NCBI GenBank assembly: GCA_004525155.1
Contig: SPDA01000017.1
Location: forward strand, 1-12,627
Direction: 5' to 3'
From: Spirochaetales bacterium
GTDB lineage: Bacteria; Spirochaetota; Spirochaetia; SPDA01
Length of the DNA: 12,627 bases
Part shown: one piece after another, positions 5,595 to 12,627 of the stretch
How the letters are laid out: every line of letters starts with the position of its first letter
Position numbering within the stretch: position 1 is the first letter of the stretch
The notes under the pieces: model-generated
Told to the model about the DNA's origin: nothing
The model's input: the letters and a program-made list of their open reading frames with translations, nothing else
The model's database searches: none
Translations under genes and position numbers: made by a program

Positions 5595-7226
5595 TCAGTT
5601 GAAAAAGCCGAATCCCAGACCGCCCATAAGGTAGAAACCGGTGTCGCCGAACTCCCCGGCAACGGCGGCCTCCATGACCACCTGCGTCTTCGGTATGAAG
5701 AACCAGAATTCCAAGGCTGCGGCCATGGGGAACTGGAGGGCGAAACCTTCCGAAAACGGCTTTGTCCGCAGGGCATAGGACAAACCCGAACCTAAAAAAC
5801 CGAAATCGAGAAACATGCCTGCCCGCAGGTAGCTCCAAACGTAGAAATCCTGTTCGGGGAAAACCTCGTCGCTTATGTAGGAAACCCGCTTCGTGGAGAA
5901 AGCGATTTCCGGAGTGAGGCTCAAACCGAATACTCCCGCCTCAAACTGCATGGGGAACCCGGCATAAACGGCGCCGTAATTGGTAAAGCTGTCGAGGGTT
6001 TCTCCGCGCTGAAAGGTGCCCCTGAGCGCGGCAGCCATGTTCCAGGATACGGCCCCGGGGGTCTTGAGAAACCTGAGCCGCGCCGAACCGCCGGCGGAAT
6101 AGGGCACCGAATCCGCGGTCTGCGGCACAACCGAAAGGGATACGGTACAGTCCAGAAGATTAAAGGCAGAAAACCTCAATCCAAGGACAGCGGGAAACCG
6201 GGCTTCCAGGACGCCTTCTACCTGTTCCAGATGACCCAGGACAAGAAACGAAATCTGCATTATGTCAGGCGGAAGCATGTCCGTTGTTGGAGCGTAAAGA
6301 AGCCCGGAACTTCCATGGAAAAGACTGCGGTAGCTCACGGCCTGGCTCGTATCGATAATCACGGCGGTTTCACGCAGTGCCTCGCTTCCTCCGTCTCCGG
6401 AAGCGTTCAGGGCAAGTGAATAGGTTCCATCAGGCAAATACTTTCCTTCCGCATTTTTTCCGTCCCACTCGATCATCTGGTCCCAGTCCGTAAACGGAGG
6501 CAGATCAAACCCGGCCACCGGATTCTCCTGGCTGTTGTAGACAATCACGCTGCCTTTTCCCGGGACAGTGACTGTAAAGGACAGGCGGGCTTTTCCCAGG
6601 CTGCCGGGATTCGCGGGGTTAAACCTGCTCCTGAACACATTAAAATCAGACACGGCGAATTCTGCGGGCGCAAGCGTCACAGTCCGCGAAATCGTCATAT
6701 TTTCTTCCACCGTTACCGTTTCCGTATAAGGGGCGTAGCCGAAAGAACGGACATCAAGGGTGTAGGTACCTGCAGGCACCTCCTGTACCGCCTCGGTTAT
6801 CCCGGCAGCGCCGAGGGTTACAAGGGCCTCCGCCGGAACAGTGCTGACGGAGATGAAACCCGTTATCAGCTGCAGGGCAACATCGATTTCGAGCAGTACA
6901 TCCTTCCGGATTTCGATAATCCGCGAGTCCGTTCTGTATCCGCCCGATCGGATTTCGACGGTGTAGGACCCGGGTTTCAGATCTTTCAGGGTAAGGGGCG
7001 TTTCTCCCTGAAATTCCTTGTTAATATAGACTTCTGCCTCGGCGGGGTCGGTCTCGATTACGACACCTGTTTCAGGTTTTTCCTTCGCCTTCTGTTCCTC
7101 CGGCGCGGTTTTTTTTTCATCACCCTCCATCATGGAACTGAACAGTGACCCCGAAGACGTGGCGCAGGAAAGGAGAACGAAGGCGGACAACACGGCCGCC
7201 ATAAACACGGGCAAAAGATGTTTCAT
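5595..7226 (-). CDS. PEGA-domain lipoprotein with FlgD-like Ig domain and beta-rich C-terminus
   Basis: 543 residues. A lipoprotein signal ends at FVLLSC (Cys21), then a charged linker (~30-54, KKTAPEEQKAKEKPE). Two PEGA domains follow: ~55-118 (VVIETDPAEAEVYINKEFQGETPLTL, KPGSYTVEIRSGGY) and ~122-186 (ISVSTVPAEALVTL, PAGTYTLDVRSFGY). Residues ~195-293 resemble the FlgD Ig-like fold (FNPANPGSLGKARLSFTV, then IEWDGKNAEGKYLPDGTYSLAL). From ~300 to the C-terminal FFN the sequence alternates hydrophobic and polar residues with many Gly and aromatics, which suggests an outer-membrane beta-sheet or barrel; this is inference. PEGA domains are generally surface or envelope modules. First gene of the trio with the 105-residue protein and mntP. 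No good Shine-Dalgarno precedes the ATG at 7226; a TATAGT 11 bp upstream could be a -10 for a short-leader transcript. Confidence 0.85.
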   Translation of the reverse strand: MKHLLPVFMAAVLSAFVLLSCATSSGSLFSSMMEGDEKKTAPEEQKAKEKPETGVVIETDPAEAEVYINKEFQGETPLTLKDLKPGSYTVEIRSGGYRTDSRIIEIRKDVLLEIDVALQLITGFISVSTVPAEALVTLGAAGITEAVQEVPAGTYTLDVRSFGYAPYTETVTVEENMTISRTVTLAPAEFAVSDFNVFRSRFNPANPGSLGKARLSFTVTVPGKGSVIVYNSQENPVAGFDLPPFTDWDQMIEWDGKNAEGKYLPDGTYSLALNASGDGGSEALRETAVIIDTSQAVSYRSLFHGSSGLLYAPTTDMLPPDIMQISFLVLGHLEQVEGVLEARFPAVLGLRFSAFNLLDCTVSLSVVPQTADSVPYSAGGSARLRFLKTPGAVSWNMAAALRGTFQRGETLDSFTNYGAVYAGFPMQFEAGVFGLSLTPEIAFSTKRVSYISDEVFPEQDFYVWSYLRAGMFLDFGFLGSGLSYALRTKPFSEGFALQFPMAAALEFWFFIPKTQVVMEAAVAGEFGDTGFYLMGGLGFGFFN

Positions 7227-7265
7227 AACGTGAGTTTACTATAAACATTGGGATAATAAAAGACC

Positions 7266-7294
7266 TTGACATATCGCGGATTAATAAATACAAT
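7266..7294 (+). promoter_or_regulatory. near-consensus sigma-70 promoter of pckG
   Basis: TTGACA (7266-7271, perfect) and TACAAT (7289-7294, 5 of 6) are spaced exactly 17 bp apart. Transcription should start near 7301, about 80 nt before the pckG ATG. It lies within the 153-bp divergent region shared with the PEGA lipoprotein gene, so the two promoters may influence each other. Strong, probably constitutive expression is expected from the match alone. Confidence 0.7.
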
Positions 7295-7300
7295 CATTTT

Positions 7301-7379
7301 ATAATCGGAAATTTGGGCTGTCAGGTTCTGCATGAAGGAACCACAATACGTAAAAACAAAAAACTTACGAGGAGAAAGT
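7301..7379 (+). promoter_or_regulatory. pckG 5' leader with two short stem-loops and strong ribosome-binding site
   Basis: GAGGAG (7369-7374) lies 5 bp before the ATG at 7380 and decides this start; an in-frame ATG at 7332 has no Shine-Dalgarno. Two small inverted repeats are visible: GGTTC/GAACC (7324-7328 / 7338-7342), whose loop contains the ATG at 7332, and CGTAA/TTACG (7349-7353 / 7365-7369), which abuts the Shine-Dalgarno. Stems of 5 bp are weak and may be chance. No known riboswitch is recognised. Confidence 0.45.
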
Positions 7380-9353
7380 ATGAAGTTAGAGTTAAAAAAA
7401 GGTGTCGACATTCTGTCCGGATTGGGCGGCATCAAGTCAATGGCGGATGCCGAAAAACTGTTTGCCCTGAAACTGGACAAATCAAATTTAGAAAAACTCT
7501 CCAGGATTAAAAATGAAGAGGCCCTTTTCAAGATCGCCAACTCTATTGCCATGCTTCAGCCTGACAGCGTATGGATAAATTCCGCCTCCGCCTCCGATAT
7601 CGGGTACGTTAGGGAAATGGCTGTCAGAAACAACGAAGAATTCAACCTCAAGCTTAAAGACCACACCTGCCACTTCGACCTCCCTGAGGATCAGGGACGC
7701 ATGGTGGACCAGACCTTTTACATTGTGAACGAAGGCGAAGACGTATCCGTTCTCGCAAAAAAAATGATGCGCGGTGAAGCTCACGACTACATGAAAAATG
7801 TCATGTCGGGCATGATGAAAGGAAAAACACTGCTGGTTTCCTTCTGGAACAGGGGGCCGGTGGGCGCAAAAGCTGCGATTCCTGCCATCATGATTACCGA
7901 TTCTTTTTACGTCGTACACTCAGGCAATATTCTCTATCCCGCCGTGTATGCAAACTTCGACGAGGAAGTGAAGAGGGCCGGCCTGTTTTTCTTCAACACG
8001 CATGCCGCCGGCAATTTCAAGAGCGAGGAAATTCCCAAGGCGCGCATTTTTATGGACAGGAGCTGGTTCACCACCTATTCCATGTACTGTACCTACGCGG
8101 GAAACACACTCTTGCTTAAAAAGGGCAATCACCGTTTCGCAGTTGACCTCTGCACCTACTACAGGGAAGAAGATCAGCTCTCCGAGCACATGTTCATTAC
8201 CGGCCTAACAGGTCCCGGCGGCCGTAAAACCTTCTTTGCCGGCGCCGCTCCCTCGGGCTGCGGCAAGACAACCACGGCAATGGTGGGCACCGATTTTATC
8301 GGCGATGACCTCGCGCAGATCTGGATTGAGAAGGACGGAACCATCCGGGCGGTTAATCCGGAAACCGGAGTGTTCGGCATCGTTCAGGATGTAAACCAGG
8401 AAGGCGACCCGCTTCTCATGAAATGCCTGCGGGGCGAAAAACCGACAGAGGTCATCTGGTCCAACGTTCTCATCGATGACAACGGCGTGCCTCACTGGAC
8501 CGGTCACGGCGAAACGATGCCGGATCACGGGAAGAACTATCTGGGCGCATGGACGCCGGACAAAAAGGACACTGCCGGTAAACCCGTCGCGCCGTCCAAT
8601 GCCAACGCCCGCATTACCCTGTCCTGTTCCGCCATAGATAACTACAATCAGAAAATGGGCGCCGATTCAGCCGGCTGCCCCATCAGCGTCATTACCTACT
8701 CCGGCCGGGACTCGGACACCATGCCCCCGGTGTGGGTCGCGAAGACCCCGGACGGCGGTGTTGTCATAGGCGCCTCGATACTGTCCGCGGCCACGGCAAC
8801 GGAAGTGGGCGCCAAGGGAGTGAACAGGCAGCCCTGGGCCAACGCTCCGTTCACCCCGGGCCCCCTGGCAGACTACATGGCAGCCCAGTTCAAATTCTTC
8901 AACAGCTCCAAAATAAAACGGAAACCAGTAATGGCGGGCTTAAATTACTTTCTTACCCACGGCGCCCGCGGCGGCGAACCCGGAGACAAGAAACTCCTAG
9001 GCGAAAAGCGGGACGTGAAAGCCTGGCTGACCTGGCTCGAGTACAGGGCCCACGGCGAAGTTGAAGCCATCGATACTCCCATCGGTTTCATTCCGAAGTA
9101 CGAAGACCTTAAAAAAATATTCAAGGAAACCATCGACAAGGATTACGGCAGGGAACTCTACGACAAACAGTTCTCCTTCTACATGGACAACATCATCGGC
9201 CGGATTGAACTTCAGAAAGAAGCCTACTCCAGGGAAAAAGACTGCCCGAAACGGATTTTCGAAGTCTATGAACAACAGAAGAAAGGGCTCGAAGCCCTCA
9301 AGGCCAGGTACGGTTCCATTGTAAAGCCTGATCAGCTTTCAGCCGGCGTCTGA
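7380..9353 (+). CDS. pckG: phosphoenolpyruvate carboxykinase (GTP type, divergent)
   Basis: 657 residues, longer than the usual ~590-620 of GTP-type enzymes. The nucleotide-binding core is clear: EHMFITGLTGPGGRKTFFAGAAPSGCGKTTTAM holds the kinase-1a P-loop (291-298) with Cys294, the position of the hyper-reactive cysteine of GTP-type enzymes; FIGDDLAQIW (307-315) is kinase-2; AVNPETGVFG (324-333) and NANARITLSC (407-416) follow. The GTP-type P-loop is usually SACGKTN, whereas here it is SGCGKTT. The enzyme interconverts oxaloacetate plus GTP with PEP, CO2 and GDP. In a fermenting organism it could equally run towards oxaloacetate to feed succinate formation; direction is not shown here. The C-terminal part (~500-657) is helical and charged. 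It has its own promoter and terminator, so it is monocistronic. The 3' end carries a short tandem duplication. GTP use is inferred from family resemblance; ADP or PPi use cannot be excluded by eye. Confidence 0.92.
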   Translation: MKLELKKGVDILSGLGGIKSMADAEKLFALKLDKSNLEKLSRIKNEEALFKIANSIAMLQPDSVWINSASASDIGYVREMAVRNNEEFNLKLKDHTCHFDLPEDQGRMVDQTFYIVNEGEDVSVLAKKMMRGEAHDYMKNVMSGMMKGKTLLVSFWNRGPVGAKAAIPAIMITDSFYVVHSGNILYPAVYANFDEEVKRAGLFFFNTHAAGNFKSEEIPKARIFMDRSWFTTYSMYCTYAGNTLLLKKGNHRFAVDLCTYYREEDQLSEHMFITGLTGPGGRKTFFAGAAPSGCGKTTTAMVGTDFIGDDLAQIWIEKDGTIRAVNPETGVFGIVQDVNQEGDPLLMKCLRGEKPTEVIWSNVLIDDNGVPHWTGHGETMPDHGKNYLGAWTPDKKDTAGKPVAPSNANARITLSCSAIDNYNQKMGADSAGCPISVITYSGRDSDTMPPVWVAKTPDGGVVIGASILSAATATEVGAKGVNRQPWANAPFTPGPLADYMAAQFKFFNSSKIKRKPVMAGLNYFLTHGARGGEPGDKKLLGEKRDVKAWLTWLEYRAHGEVEAIDTPIGFIPKYEDLKKIFKETIDKDYGRELYDKQFSFYMDNIIGRIELQKEAYSREKDCPKRIFEVYEQQKKGLEALKARYGSIVKPDQLSAGV

Positions 9354-9382
9354 GTACAGCCGGCGTCTGAGTACAGCCGGCG
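9340..9382 (+). repeat. 17-bp tandem repeat, 2.5 copies, across the pckG stop codon
   Basis: The unit CAGCCGGCGTCTGAGTA occurs at 9340-9356 and 9357-9373, followed by the first nine bases again at 9374-9382. The first copy encodes the last residues of PEP carboxykinase and its TGA (9351-9353); the second is untranslated. This looks like a recent slippage or duplication event at the gene end, just before the terminator. Confidence 0.9.
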
Positions 9383-9404
9383 CAATCACGATATCTGTTA
9401 AAAT

Positions 9405-9440
9405 AAAAAGGCCGCGGGGAAACCTCCGCGGCCTTTTTTT
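9405..9440. terminator. bidirectional rho-independent terminator between pckG and the ompA-type gene
   Basis: A GC-rich stem (GGCCGCGG at 9410-9417 with CCGCGGCC at 9426-9433, extendable by a G-U and a G-C pair to a 4-base loop) is flanked by five A's (9405-9409) on the left and seven T's (9434-9440) on the right. It therefore works in both directions: for pckG on the plus strand and for the convergent OmpA-type gene ending at 9487 on the minus strand. Confidence 0.93.
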
Positions 9441-9486
9441 GCATATCGGCACATAAGGACGCCGCTTTTACCGGCGCTTTTAAGAT

Positions 9487-10527
9487 TCAGTTTCCGATCC
9501 CGGCTTTCTTGAGTTCCTCCACCTGGTAAAGGGGCCTGTTTACGAGAACCAGCTGTACTCTCCTGTTCTTCCATTTGGTTTCTTCGGAAGCGTTTGAGGC
9601 AACAGGCCGGTATTCACCGAAAGAAAGAGCTACAAGCCGCATGGGATCTATGCCCGCCTTTTCCTGGAAAAAGCGTACCACACTCACCGCCCGCGCAGCG
9701 CCCAAGTCCCAGGAGGTAGGATATTTCTGCAGGGTCGCCGTGCTGCTTATGCCGATGGCAGTATGTCCTTCCACCCGGATTATTTTATCCGGCAGTTTCT
9801 TCAGCACATCGGCTACATCCATTAACACCGGTTCGTACCGTGGATCGAGATCTGCCTTATCCGGGGCGAAGGTAACGGCATTGTTGAGGGAGACGATAAG
9901 TATATTCTCGTATCTGCTTATGTCGATGTTGCCGCGGGCGATTTCGTCCTTGAGTTCCGCCCTCAGCTCCGCTTCCGCCTGTTTGATACGTTCGATGTCC
10001 CGCTCAAGTTCTTTGCGGAGCGCATCTTTTTCCGCCAGGGCAGTCTGCAGATCTTTTCTCAGGCGGTCGATTTCCTTCTGCAGTTCGGAAATCCGCTGGG
10101 CCAGGGTATCGCTCTTCGCGTTCAGCGTGTTGAGCAGTTCGGTGTTGGTCTTTTTAAGCTGCTGGTTCTCGACGGAAAGTTCATCGAGTTTCAGCTGCAG
10201 GTCCGCCAGATCCTGGCGCAGTGAAGCCGCGAGTCCCTCCAGTTCGATACCCCTCGCATTGGCGCTGTCAAGCTGCATTGCCATGTCAGCAAGCTGCATT
10301 TCCGCGTCCTTCTGGGTTACCGTTTTCTGGTCCTCGAATTCCGCAATTTGGTTCTTCAGTTTTATAATCTGGTCATCGAGGTCCGCAAGCTTTCTTTTTG
10401 CCTGGTCCAATTCGGAGCGCAGGGCATCCGATTCCGATGTGTCTGTTACCGGCGGCGGGGTTTTACATGATAAAAGTAATGTGAATGTTAAAACGGCGCC
10501 GAGGACGAGTAATGTGGATTTTTTCAT
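9487..10527 (-). CDS. OmpA/MotB-type peptidoglycan-binding lipoprotein with long coiled coil
   Basis: 346 residues. Signal peptide with lipobox LLLSC (Cys21), a Pro-rich spacer (KTPPPV), then a long heptad-rich coiled coil from ~34 to ~198. Residues ~208-331 form an OmpA-like domain: LNNAVTFAPDKADLDPRY, IIRVEGHTAIG, TSWDLGAARAVSVVRFFQEKAGIDPMRLVALSFGEYRPVASN, and KNRRVQLVLV. D274 and R322/R323 fall where family members bind the diaminopimelate carboxylate of peptidoglycan. The arrangement (anchor, rod, wall-binding head) suggests a tether between outer membrane and cell wall. The ATG at 10527 follows GGAGG (10540-10536) with good spacing. It lies 106 bp after lipA, whose end has no terminator, so read-through from the lip operon is possible in addition to its own promoter. 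A strong terminator follows. Confidence 0.88.
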   Translation of the reverse strand: MKKSTLLVLGAVLTFTLLLSCKTPPPVTDTSESDALRSELDQAKRKLADLDDQIIKLKNQIAEFEDQKTVTQKDAEMQLADMAMQLDSANARGIELEGLAASLRQDLADLQLKLDELSVENQQLKKTNTELLNTLNAKSDTLAQRISELQKEIDRLRKDLQTALAEKDALRKELERDIERIKQAEAELRAELKDEIARGNIDISRYENILIVSLNNAVTFAPDKADLDPRYEPVLMDVADVLKKLPDKIIRVEGHTAIGISSTATLQKYPTSWDLGAARAVSVVRFFQEKAGIDPMRLVALSFGEYRPVASNASEETKWKNRRVQLVLVNRPLYQVEELKKAGIGN

Positions 10528-10552
10528 TCATCCATCCTCCTTTTTTTACTTC

Positions 10553-10582
10553 GTAATACTTAAAACAAGCATTACCAGACAA
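10553..10582 (-). promoter_or_regulatory. putative promoter of the OmpA-type lipoprotein gene
   Basis: TTGTCT (10582-10577) and TATTAC (10558-10553) are spaced 18 bp on the minus strand, with the AAAAAAAGGAGG ribosome-binding region directly downstream. Matches are partial, so this is tentative. The rest of the 106-bp gap to lipA shows no other recognisable element. Confidence 0.4.
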
Positions 10583-10633
10583 TGTTACTCTTTTGGGATG
10601 AAACTTGATAGCCTTGAAGCAGGTATCAGTACT

Positions 10634-11497
10634 TTACGATGTTCCGGTATCCATCTCCGCCGCGTGATAGGAGCTCCGCACAAAGGGTCCCGAGGATACG
10701 GCCCTGAACCCCAGGGCGCCCCCCTGGTCCCGGTAATAATCGAAAGTTTCCGGCGTTACGTATTCAACCACGGGGTGATGGTTTTTTGTCGGGGCAAGAT
10801 ACTGACCGATTGTAAGATAATCGCAGTCCGCCCGGCGGAGTTCTTCCATCACGAAGAATACCTCATCACGTGTTTCCCCCAGCCCCACCATGAGGCCGGA
10901 CTTTGTCCGCATGCCGGGGGCGAATGTTTTTACCGAAGCAAGAAGGCCGAGGGACCGCCTGAAAGAAGCCATGGGCCGAACCTCGGGGTAGAGTCTCGGC
11001 ACGGTTTCCACATTGTGGTTAAGCACGTCCGGTTCAGCGGCAAGGACCCTGCGAAGGGCTTCTTCATCCCCCCTGAAATCGGGAATCAGGACCTCGACGG
11101 ATACGGACGCGTTTCTTGCCTTGATTGCGCGGATTACCTCCGCAAACTGGCCGGCGCCGCCGTCAGGCAGATCGTCCCTGGTTACGGATGTTACCACCAC
11201 GTACTCAAGGCCGAGCTCCTCAACAGCCTCCGCCACATGTCCCGGTTCGAGGGGATCCGGCGGCGAGGTGTTTCCTTTCTCCACGTCGCAGAAGGTACAG
11301 TTTCTCGTGCACACCCTGCCGAGGATCATGAAGGTGGCGGTCCTGCTGCCGTAACATTCGTGCCTGTTGGGACAGTTGGCCTCGTGGCAGACAGTGTGAA
11401 GCTTGAGCCGCCCGAGCATGGCTTCGACAGCCTCGTAGTCCTGCGAGTGCCGCGCCCGGACCGTGAGCCAGGGAGGTTTGCGCAGATGCTCACTCAT
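10634..11497 (-). CDS. lipA: lipoyl synthase
   Basis: 287 residues, near the usual size. It carries both iron-sulfur sites of LipA: the auxiliary cluster CX4CX5C (C37, C42, C48 in [12 protein letters not shown]) and the radical-SAM cluster CX3CX2C (C63, C67, C70 in CTRNCTFC). The conserved C-terminal RSSY (274-277) supplies the serine ligand of the auxiliary cluster. Other signatures are [14 protein letters not shown] (105-119), [12 protein letters not shown] (159-170), [11 protein letters not shown] (199-209) and [13 protein letters not shown] (231-243). LipA inserts two sulfur atoms into protein-bound octanoyl groups to make lipoyl cofactors for 2-oxoacid dehydrogenases and the glycine cleavage H protein. 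The start overlaps the lipB stop by 8 bp, so the two are translationally coupled. Cytoplasmic and oxygen-sensitive. Confidence 0.97.
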   Translation of the reverse strand: MSEHLRKPPWLTVRARHSQDYEAVEAMLGRLKLHTVCHEANCPNRHECYGSRTATFMILGRVCTRNCTFCDVEKGNTSPPDPLEPGHVAEAVEELGLEYVVVTSVTRDDLPDGGAGQFAEVIRAIKARNASVSVEVLIPDFRGDEEALRRVLAAEPDVLNHNVETVPRLYPEVRPMASFRRSLGLLASVKTFAPGMRTKSGLMVGLGETRDEVFFVMEELRRADCDYLTIGQYLAPTKNHHPVVEYVTPETFDYYRDQGGALGFRAVSSGPFVRSSYHAAEMDTGTS

Positions 11498-12152
11498 AGC
11501 CGTACACCTTTCGAAAGTACCGGCCGACCTGTTCCCTTACGGTTTCAAATTTCACTTCTGTCCGCTCAGATCCGCCGGCTGTCCCGGCTGTAAGTTTCTC
11601 CAGGGAAGTAACGCCCTTGTCACGGATACCGCAAGGCACAATGAGGGAAAAATGATTGAGGTTCGGGCGCACATTAAATGCGAATCCGTGCATGGTTATG
11701 TGGTGCTTTATAGCGATGCCTATGGCGGTAATCTTTTCATCACCCACCCAGACGCCCGTATGCTTCGGGTTCCTTTCTGCCGTAAAACCGTATTCTTCCG
11801 CAAGCAGCCGGATAAATACCTCTTCTAAGTTCCGGACGAATTGACGGATGTCATCCCCGTGGTTCCTGAGGTCGATGATGAGGTAACCGACCAGCTGACC
11901 CGGGCCGTGGTAGGTTGTCTCGCCGCCCCTGTTCGTCTCAACCACGGTTATGCCTTCCCGCTCGATAATTGCCGCGGGGGCCAGTATATCAGACTGCCGG
12001 CCCCTTTTACCCAGGGTAAATACGGGAGGATGCTCCAGAAGGAGGAGAGTGTCGTCTATGCCGCCGAGGCTCCTTTTTTCGAGAAGCTCATATTGAAGAG
12101 CAAGCGCTTTTTCGTACTCCAACAGCCCGGCGTGTATGATGGTAAGCCGCAT
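11490..12152 (-). CDS. lipB: lipoyl(octanoyl) transferase
   Basis: 220 residues, typical size. Signatures in order: [16 protein letters not shown] (36-51), [16 protein letters not shown] (75-90) for substrate binding, KITAIG (140-145) with the catalytic Lys140, GFAFNV (156-161), and FSLIVPCGI (168-176) with the acyl-carrying Cys174. LipB moves octanoyl from acyl carrier protein to lipoyl domains, giving LipA its substrate. The gene starts 7 bp after the upstream radical-SAM gene and overlaps lipA, so all three form one operon. There is no clear Shine-Dalgarno before the ATG at 12152, consistent with coupling to the upstream gene. Confidence 0.97.
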   Translation of the reverse strand: MRLTIIHAGLLEYEKALALQYELLEKRSLGGIDDTLLLLEHPPVFTLGKRGRQSDILAPAAIIEREGITVVETNRGGETTYHGPGQLVGYLIIDLRNHGDDIRQFVRNLEEVFIRLLAEEYGFTAERNPKHTGVWVGDEKITAIGIAIKHHITMHGFAFNVRPNLNHFSLIVPCGIRDKGVTSLEKLTAGTAGGSERTEVKFETVREQVGRYFRKVYGYE

Positions 12153-12159
12153 ACGTTAA

Positions 12160-12627
12160 CTATATCTGTAAATCATTAATAAAACGAGGCTTCTGCCGCC
12201 AATGCCAGACAGTGCGCGATTCCGGAGAAGGAAAAGGGTTATCCCTGGAAAAGTCCGGCAGCCAGGCTGTGTCCTCATCCAGTTCCTGAATAAATCCTTC
12301 CTCGATGTCCAGTTCCTGAAGGATACCGAGCAGCTCTTCGTACTCCTTTTCCGAAACTTTTCTGTCCGGAAAAATTCCGGCCGGAAGGGGAAGATCCGGG
12401 GTAAGCGGGGTGTACTGCACCATTACCGATATAAGTGCTTTACCATACAGACGTTCCTTAAACCAGCGCAAGACCTGCCGGGTAGAATCGAGAAAACCGG
12501 GCAGAACCAGGTGCCGGATAACGGTGCCGGAAAGTACCGCATCGCCCTCGATGACGAGAGGCTTCTGCGCGGCCATGGATTCCACCGCCTTCTCCGCGGC
12601 GCCGGTATACCGGGGAAAATTGAAAAG
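12160..12627 (-). CDS. PflX-like radical SAM protein, C-terminal part (cut by window edge)
   Basis: Frame open to the right edge; 155 C-terminal residues are visible. The GTG at 12585 is internal, not the start. The visible part matches the C-terminal half of the COG1313 (PflX, uncharacterised relatives of pyruvate formate-lyase activating enzyme) family: RYTGAAEKAVESM, GTVIRHLVLPG, STRQVLRWFKE, ISVMVQYTP, then EYEELLGILQELDIEEGFIQE. The CX3CX2C cluster motif would lie in the missing N-terminal part, so radical SAM chemistry is inferred from the family. Residues near the end contain two QELD blocks a short way apart. Position directly before lipB suggests co-transcription with lipoate genes, but a functional link is not shown. 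The target, if it activates a glycyl radical enzyme, is unknown. Confidence 0.8.
   Translation of the reverse strand, partial: LFNFPRYTGAAEKAVESMAAQKPLVIEGDAVLSGTVIRHLVLPGFLDSTRQVLRWFKERLYGKALISVMVQYTPLTPDLPLPAGIFPDRKVSEKEYEELLGILQELDIEEGFIQELDEDTAWLPDFSRDNPFPSPESRTVWHWRQKPRFINDLQI

Noticed and set aside
5276..5776. Longer 166-residue form of the 105-residue protein
   Set aside because: The extra 61 residues lie inside the PEGA lipoprotein gene in another frame, are Ser/Pro/Arg-rich, and the ATG directly after the PEGA stop fits operon coupling better.
7227..7379. Mn-sensing (yybP-ykoY type) riboswitch for the mntP operon
   Set aside because: The PEGA gene, not mntP, is first in the unit, and its upstream region leaves too little transcribed leader for such an RNA; no conserved riboswitch sequence was recognised.
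9575..11593. 672-residue open frame on the plus strand
   Set aside because: It lies antisense to the OmpA-type gene, the intergenic gap, lipA and the end of lipB, and its product is Ser-rich low complexity. All three opposite genes have clear family motifs, so this is a codon-bias shadow.
12286..12345. Repeated ccagttcctga words
   Set aside because: They encode two QELD segments inside the radical-SAM gene and are explained by coding sequence, not by a DNA repeat.

Overview
The window looks like chromosomal DNA of a spirochaete, most likely of the Treponema/Spirochaeta group. This is an inference from gene content: several outer-envelope lipoproteins with short K-rich signal peptides and LLSC lipoboxes, a PEGA-domain lipoprotein, a 7-TM LuxR-type regulator, ThrH, and a divergent GTP-type PEP carboxykinase. 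There is no rRNA or other decisive marker. Gene density is high (13 protein genes, about 95% coding). I see no tRNA, rRNA, CRISPR array, insertion sequence or phage gene, and this is mostly an ordinary housekeeping and cell-envelope stretch.

Layout from left to right. Positions 1-2088 (minus strand) hold two tandem, paralogous DUF4349-type envelope proteins; the upstream one is a lipoprotein and the downstream one has an ordinary signal peptide and runs off the left edge. Divergent from them is thrH (2165-2770, plus), a phosphoserine phosphatase/homoserine phosphotransferase. It converges on an orphan araD-family epimerase/aldolase (2782-3483, minus) whose promoter carries a perfect palindrome between -35 and -10. 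Next on the minus strand come a membrane-embedded LuxR-type regulator (3642-4616) that may be leaderless, and a tightly coupled trio in transcription order: PEGA/FlgD-like lipoprotein (5595-7226), a 105-residue protein of unknown function (5276-5593) and the Mn efflux pump mntP (4707-5279).

Divergent from that trio is the PEP carboxykinase gene (7380-9353, plus), driven by a near-consensus sigma-70 promoter and ending in a 17-bp tandem duplication that includes its stop codon. A strong bidirectional terminator (9405-9440) separates it from a convergent minus-strand block. In transcription order that block is: the 3' part of a PflX-like radical SAM protein (12160-12627, entering from the right edge), lipB, lipA (8-bp overlap) and, after 106 bp, a coiled-coil OmpA/MotB-type lipoprotein (9487-10527).

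Functionally the window combines lipoate biosynthesis (LipB loads octanoyl groups, LipA inserts sulfur), the PEP/oxaloacetate node, serine/threonine-side phosphotransfer, pentose-phosphate epimerisation, Mn(II) export and envelope structure. No previously undescribed system is evident. The points most worth a second look are the araD promoter-operator, the PEGA lipoprotein/unknown protein/mntP unit, the DUF4349 pair with different membrane anchoring, and the possibly leaderless 7-TM LuxR gene.
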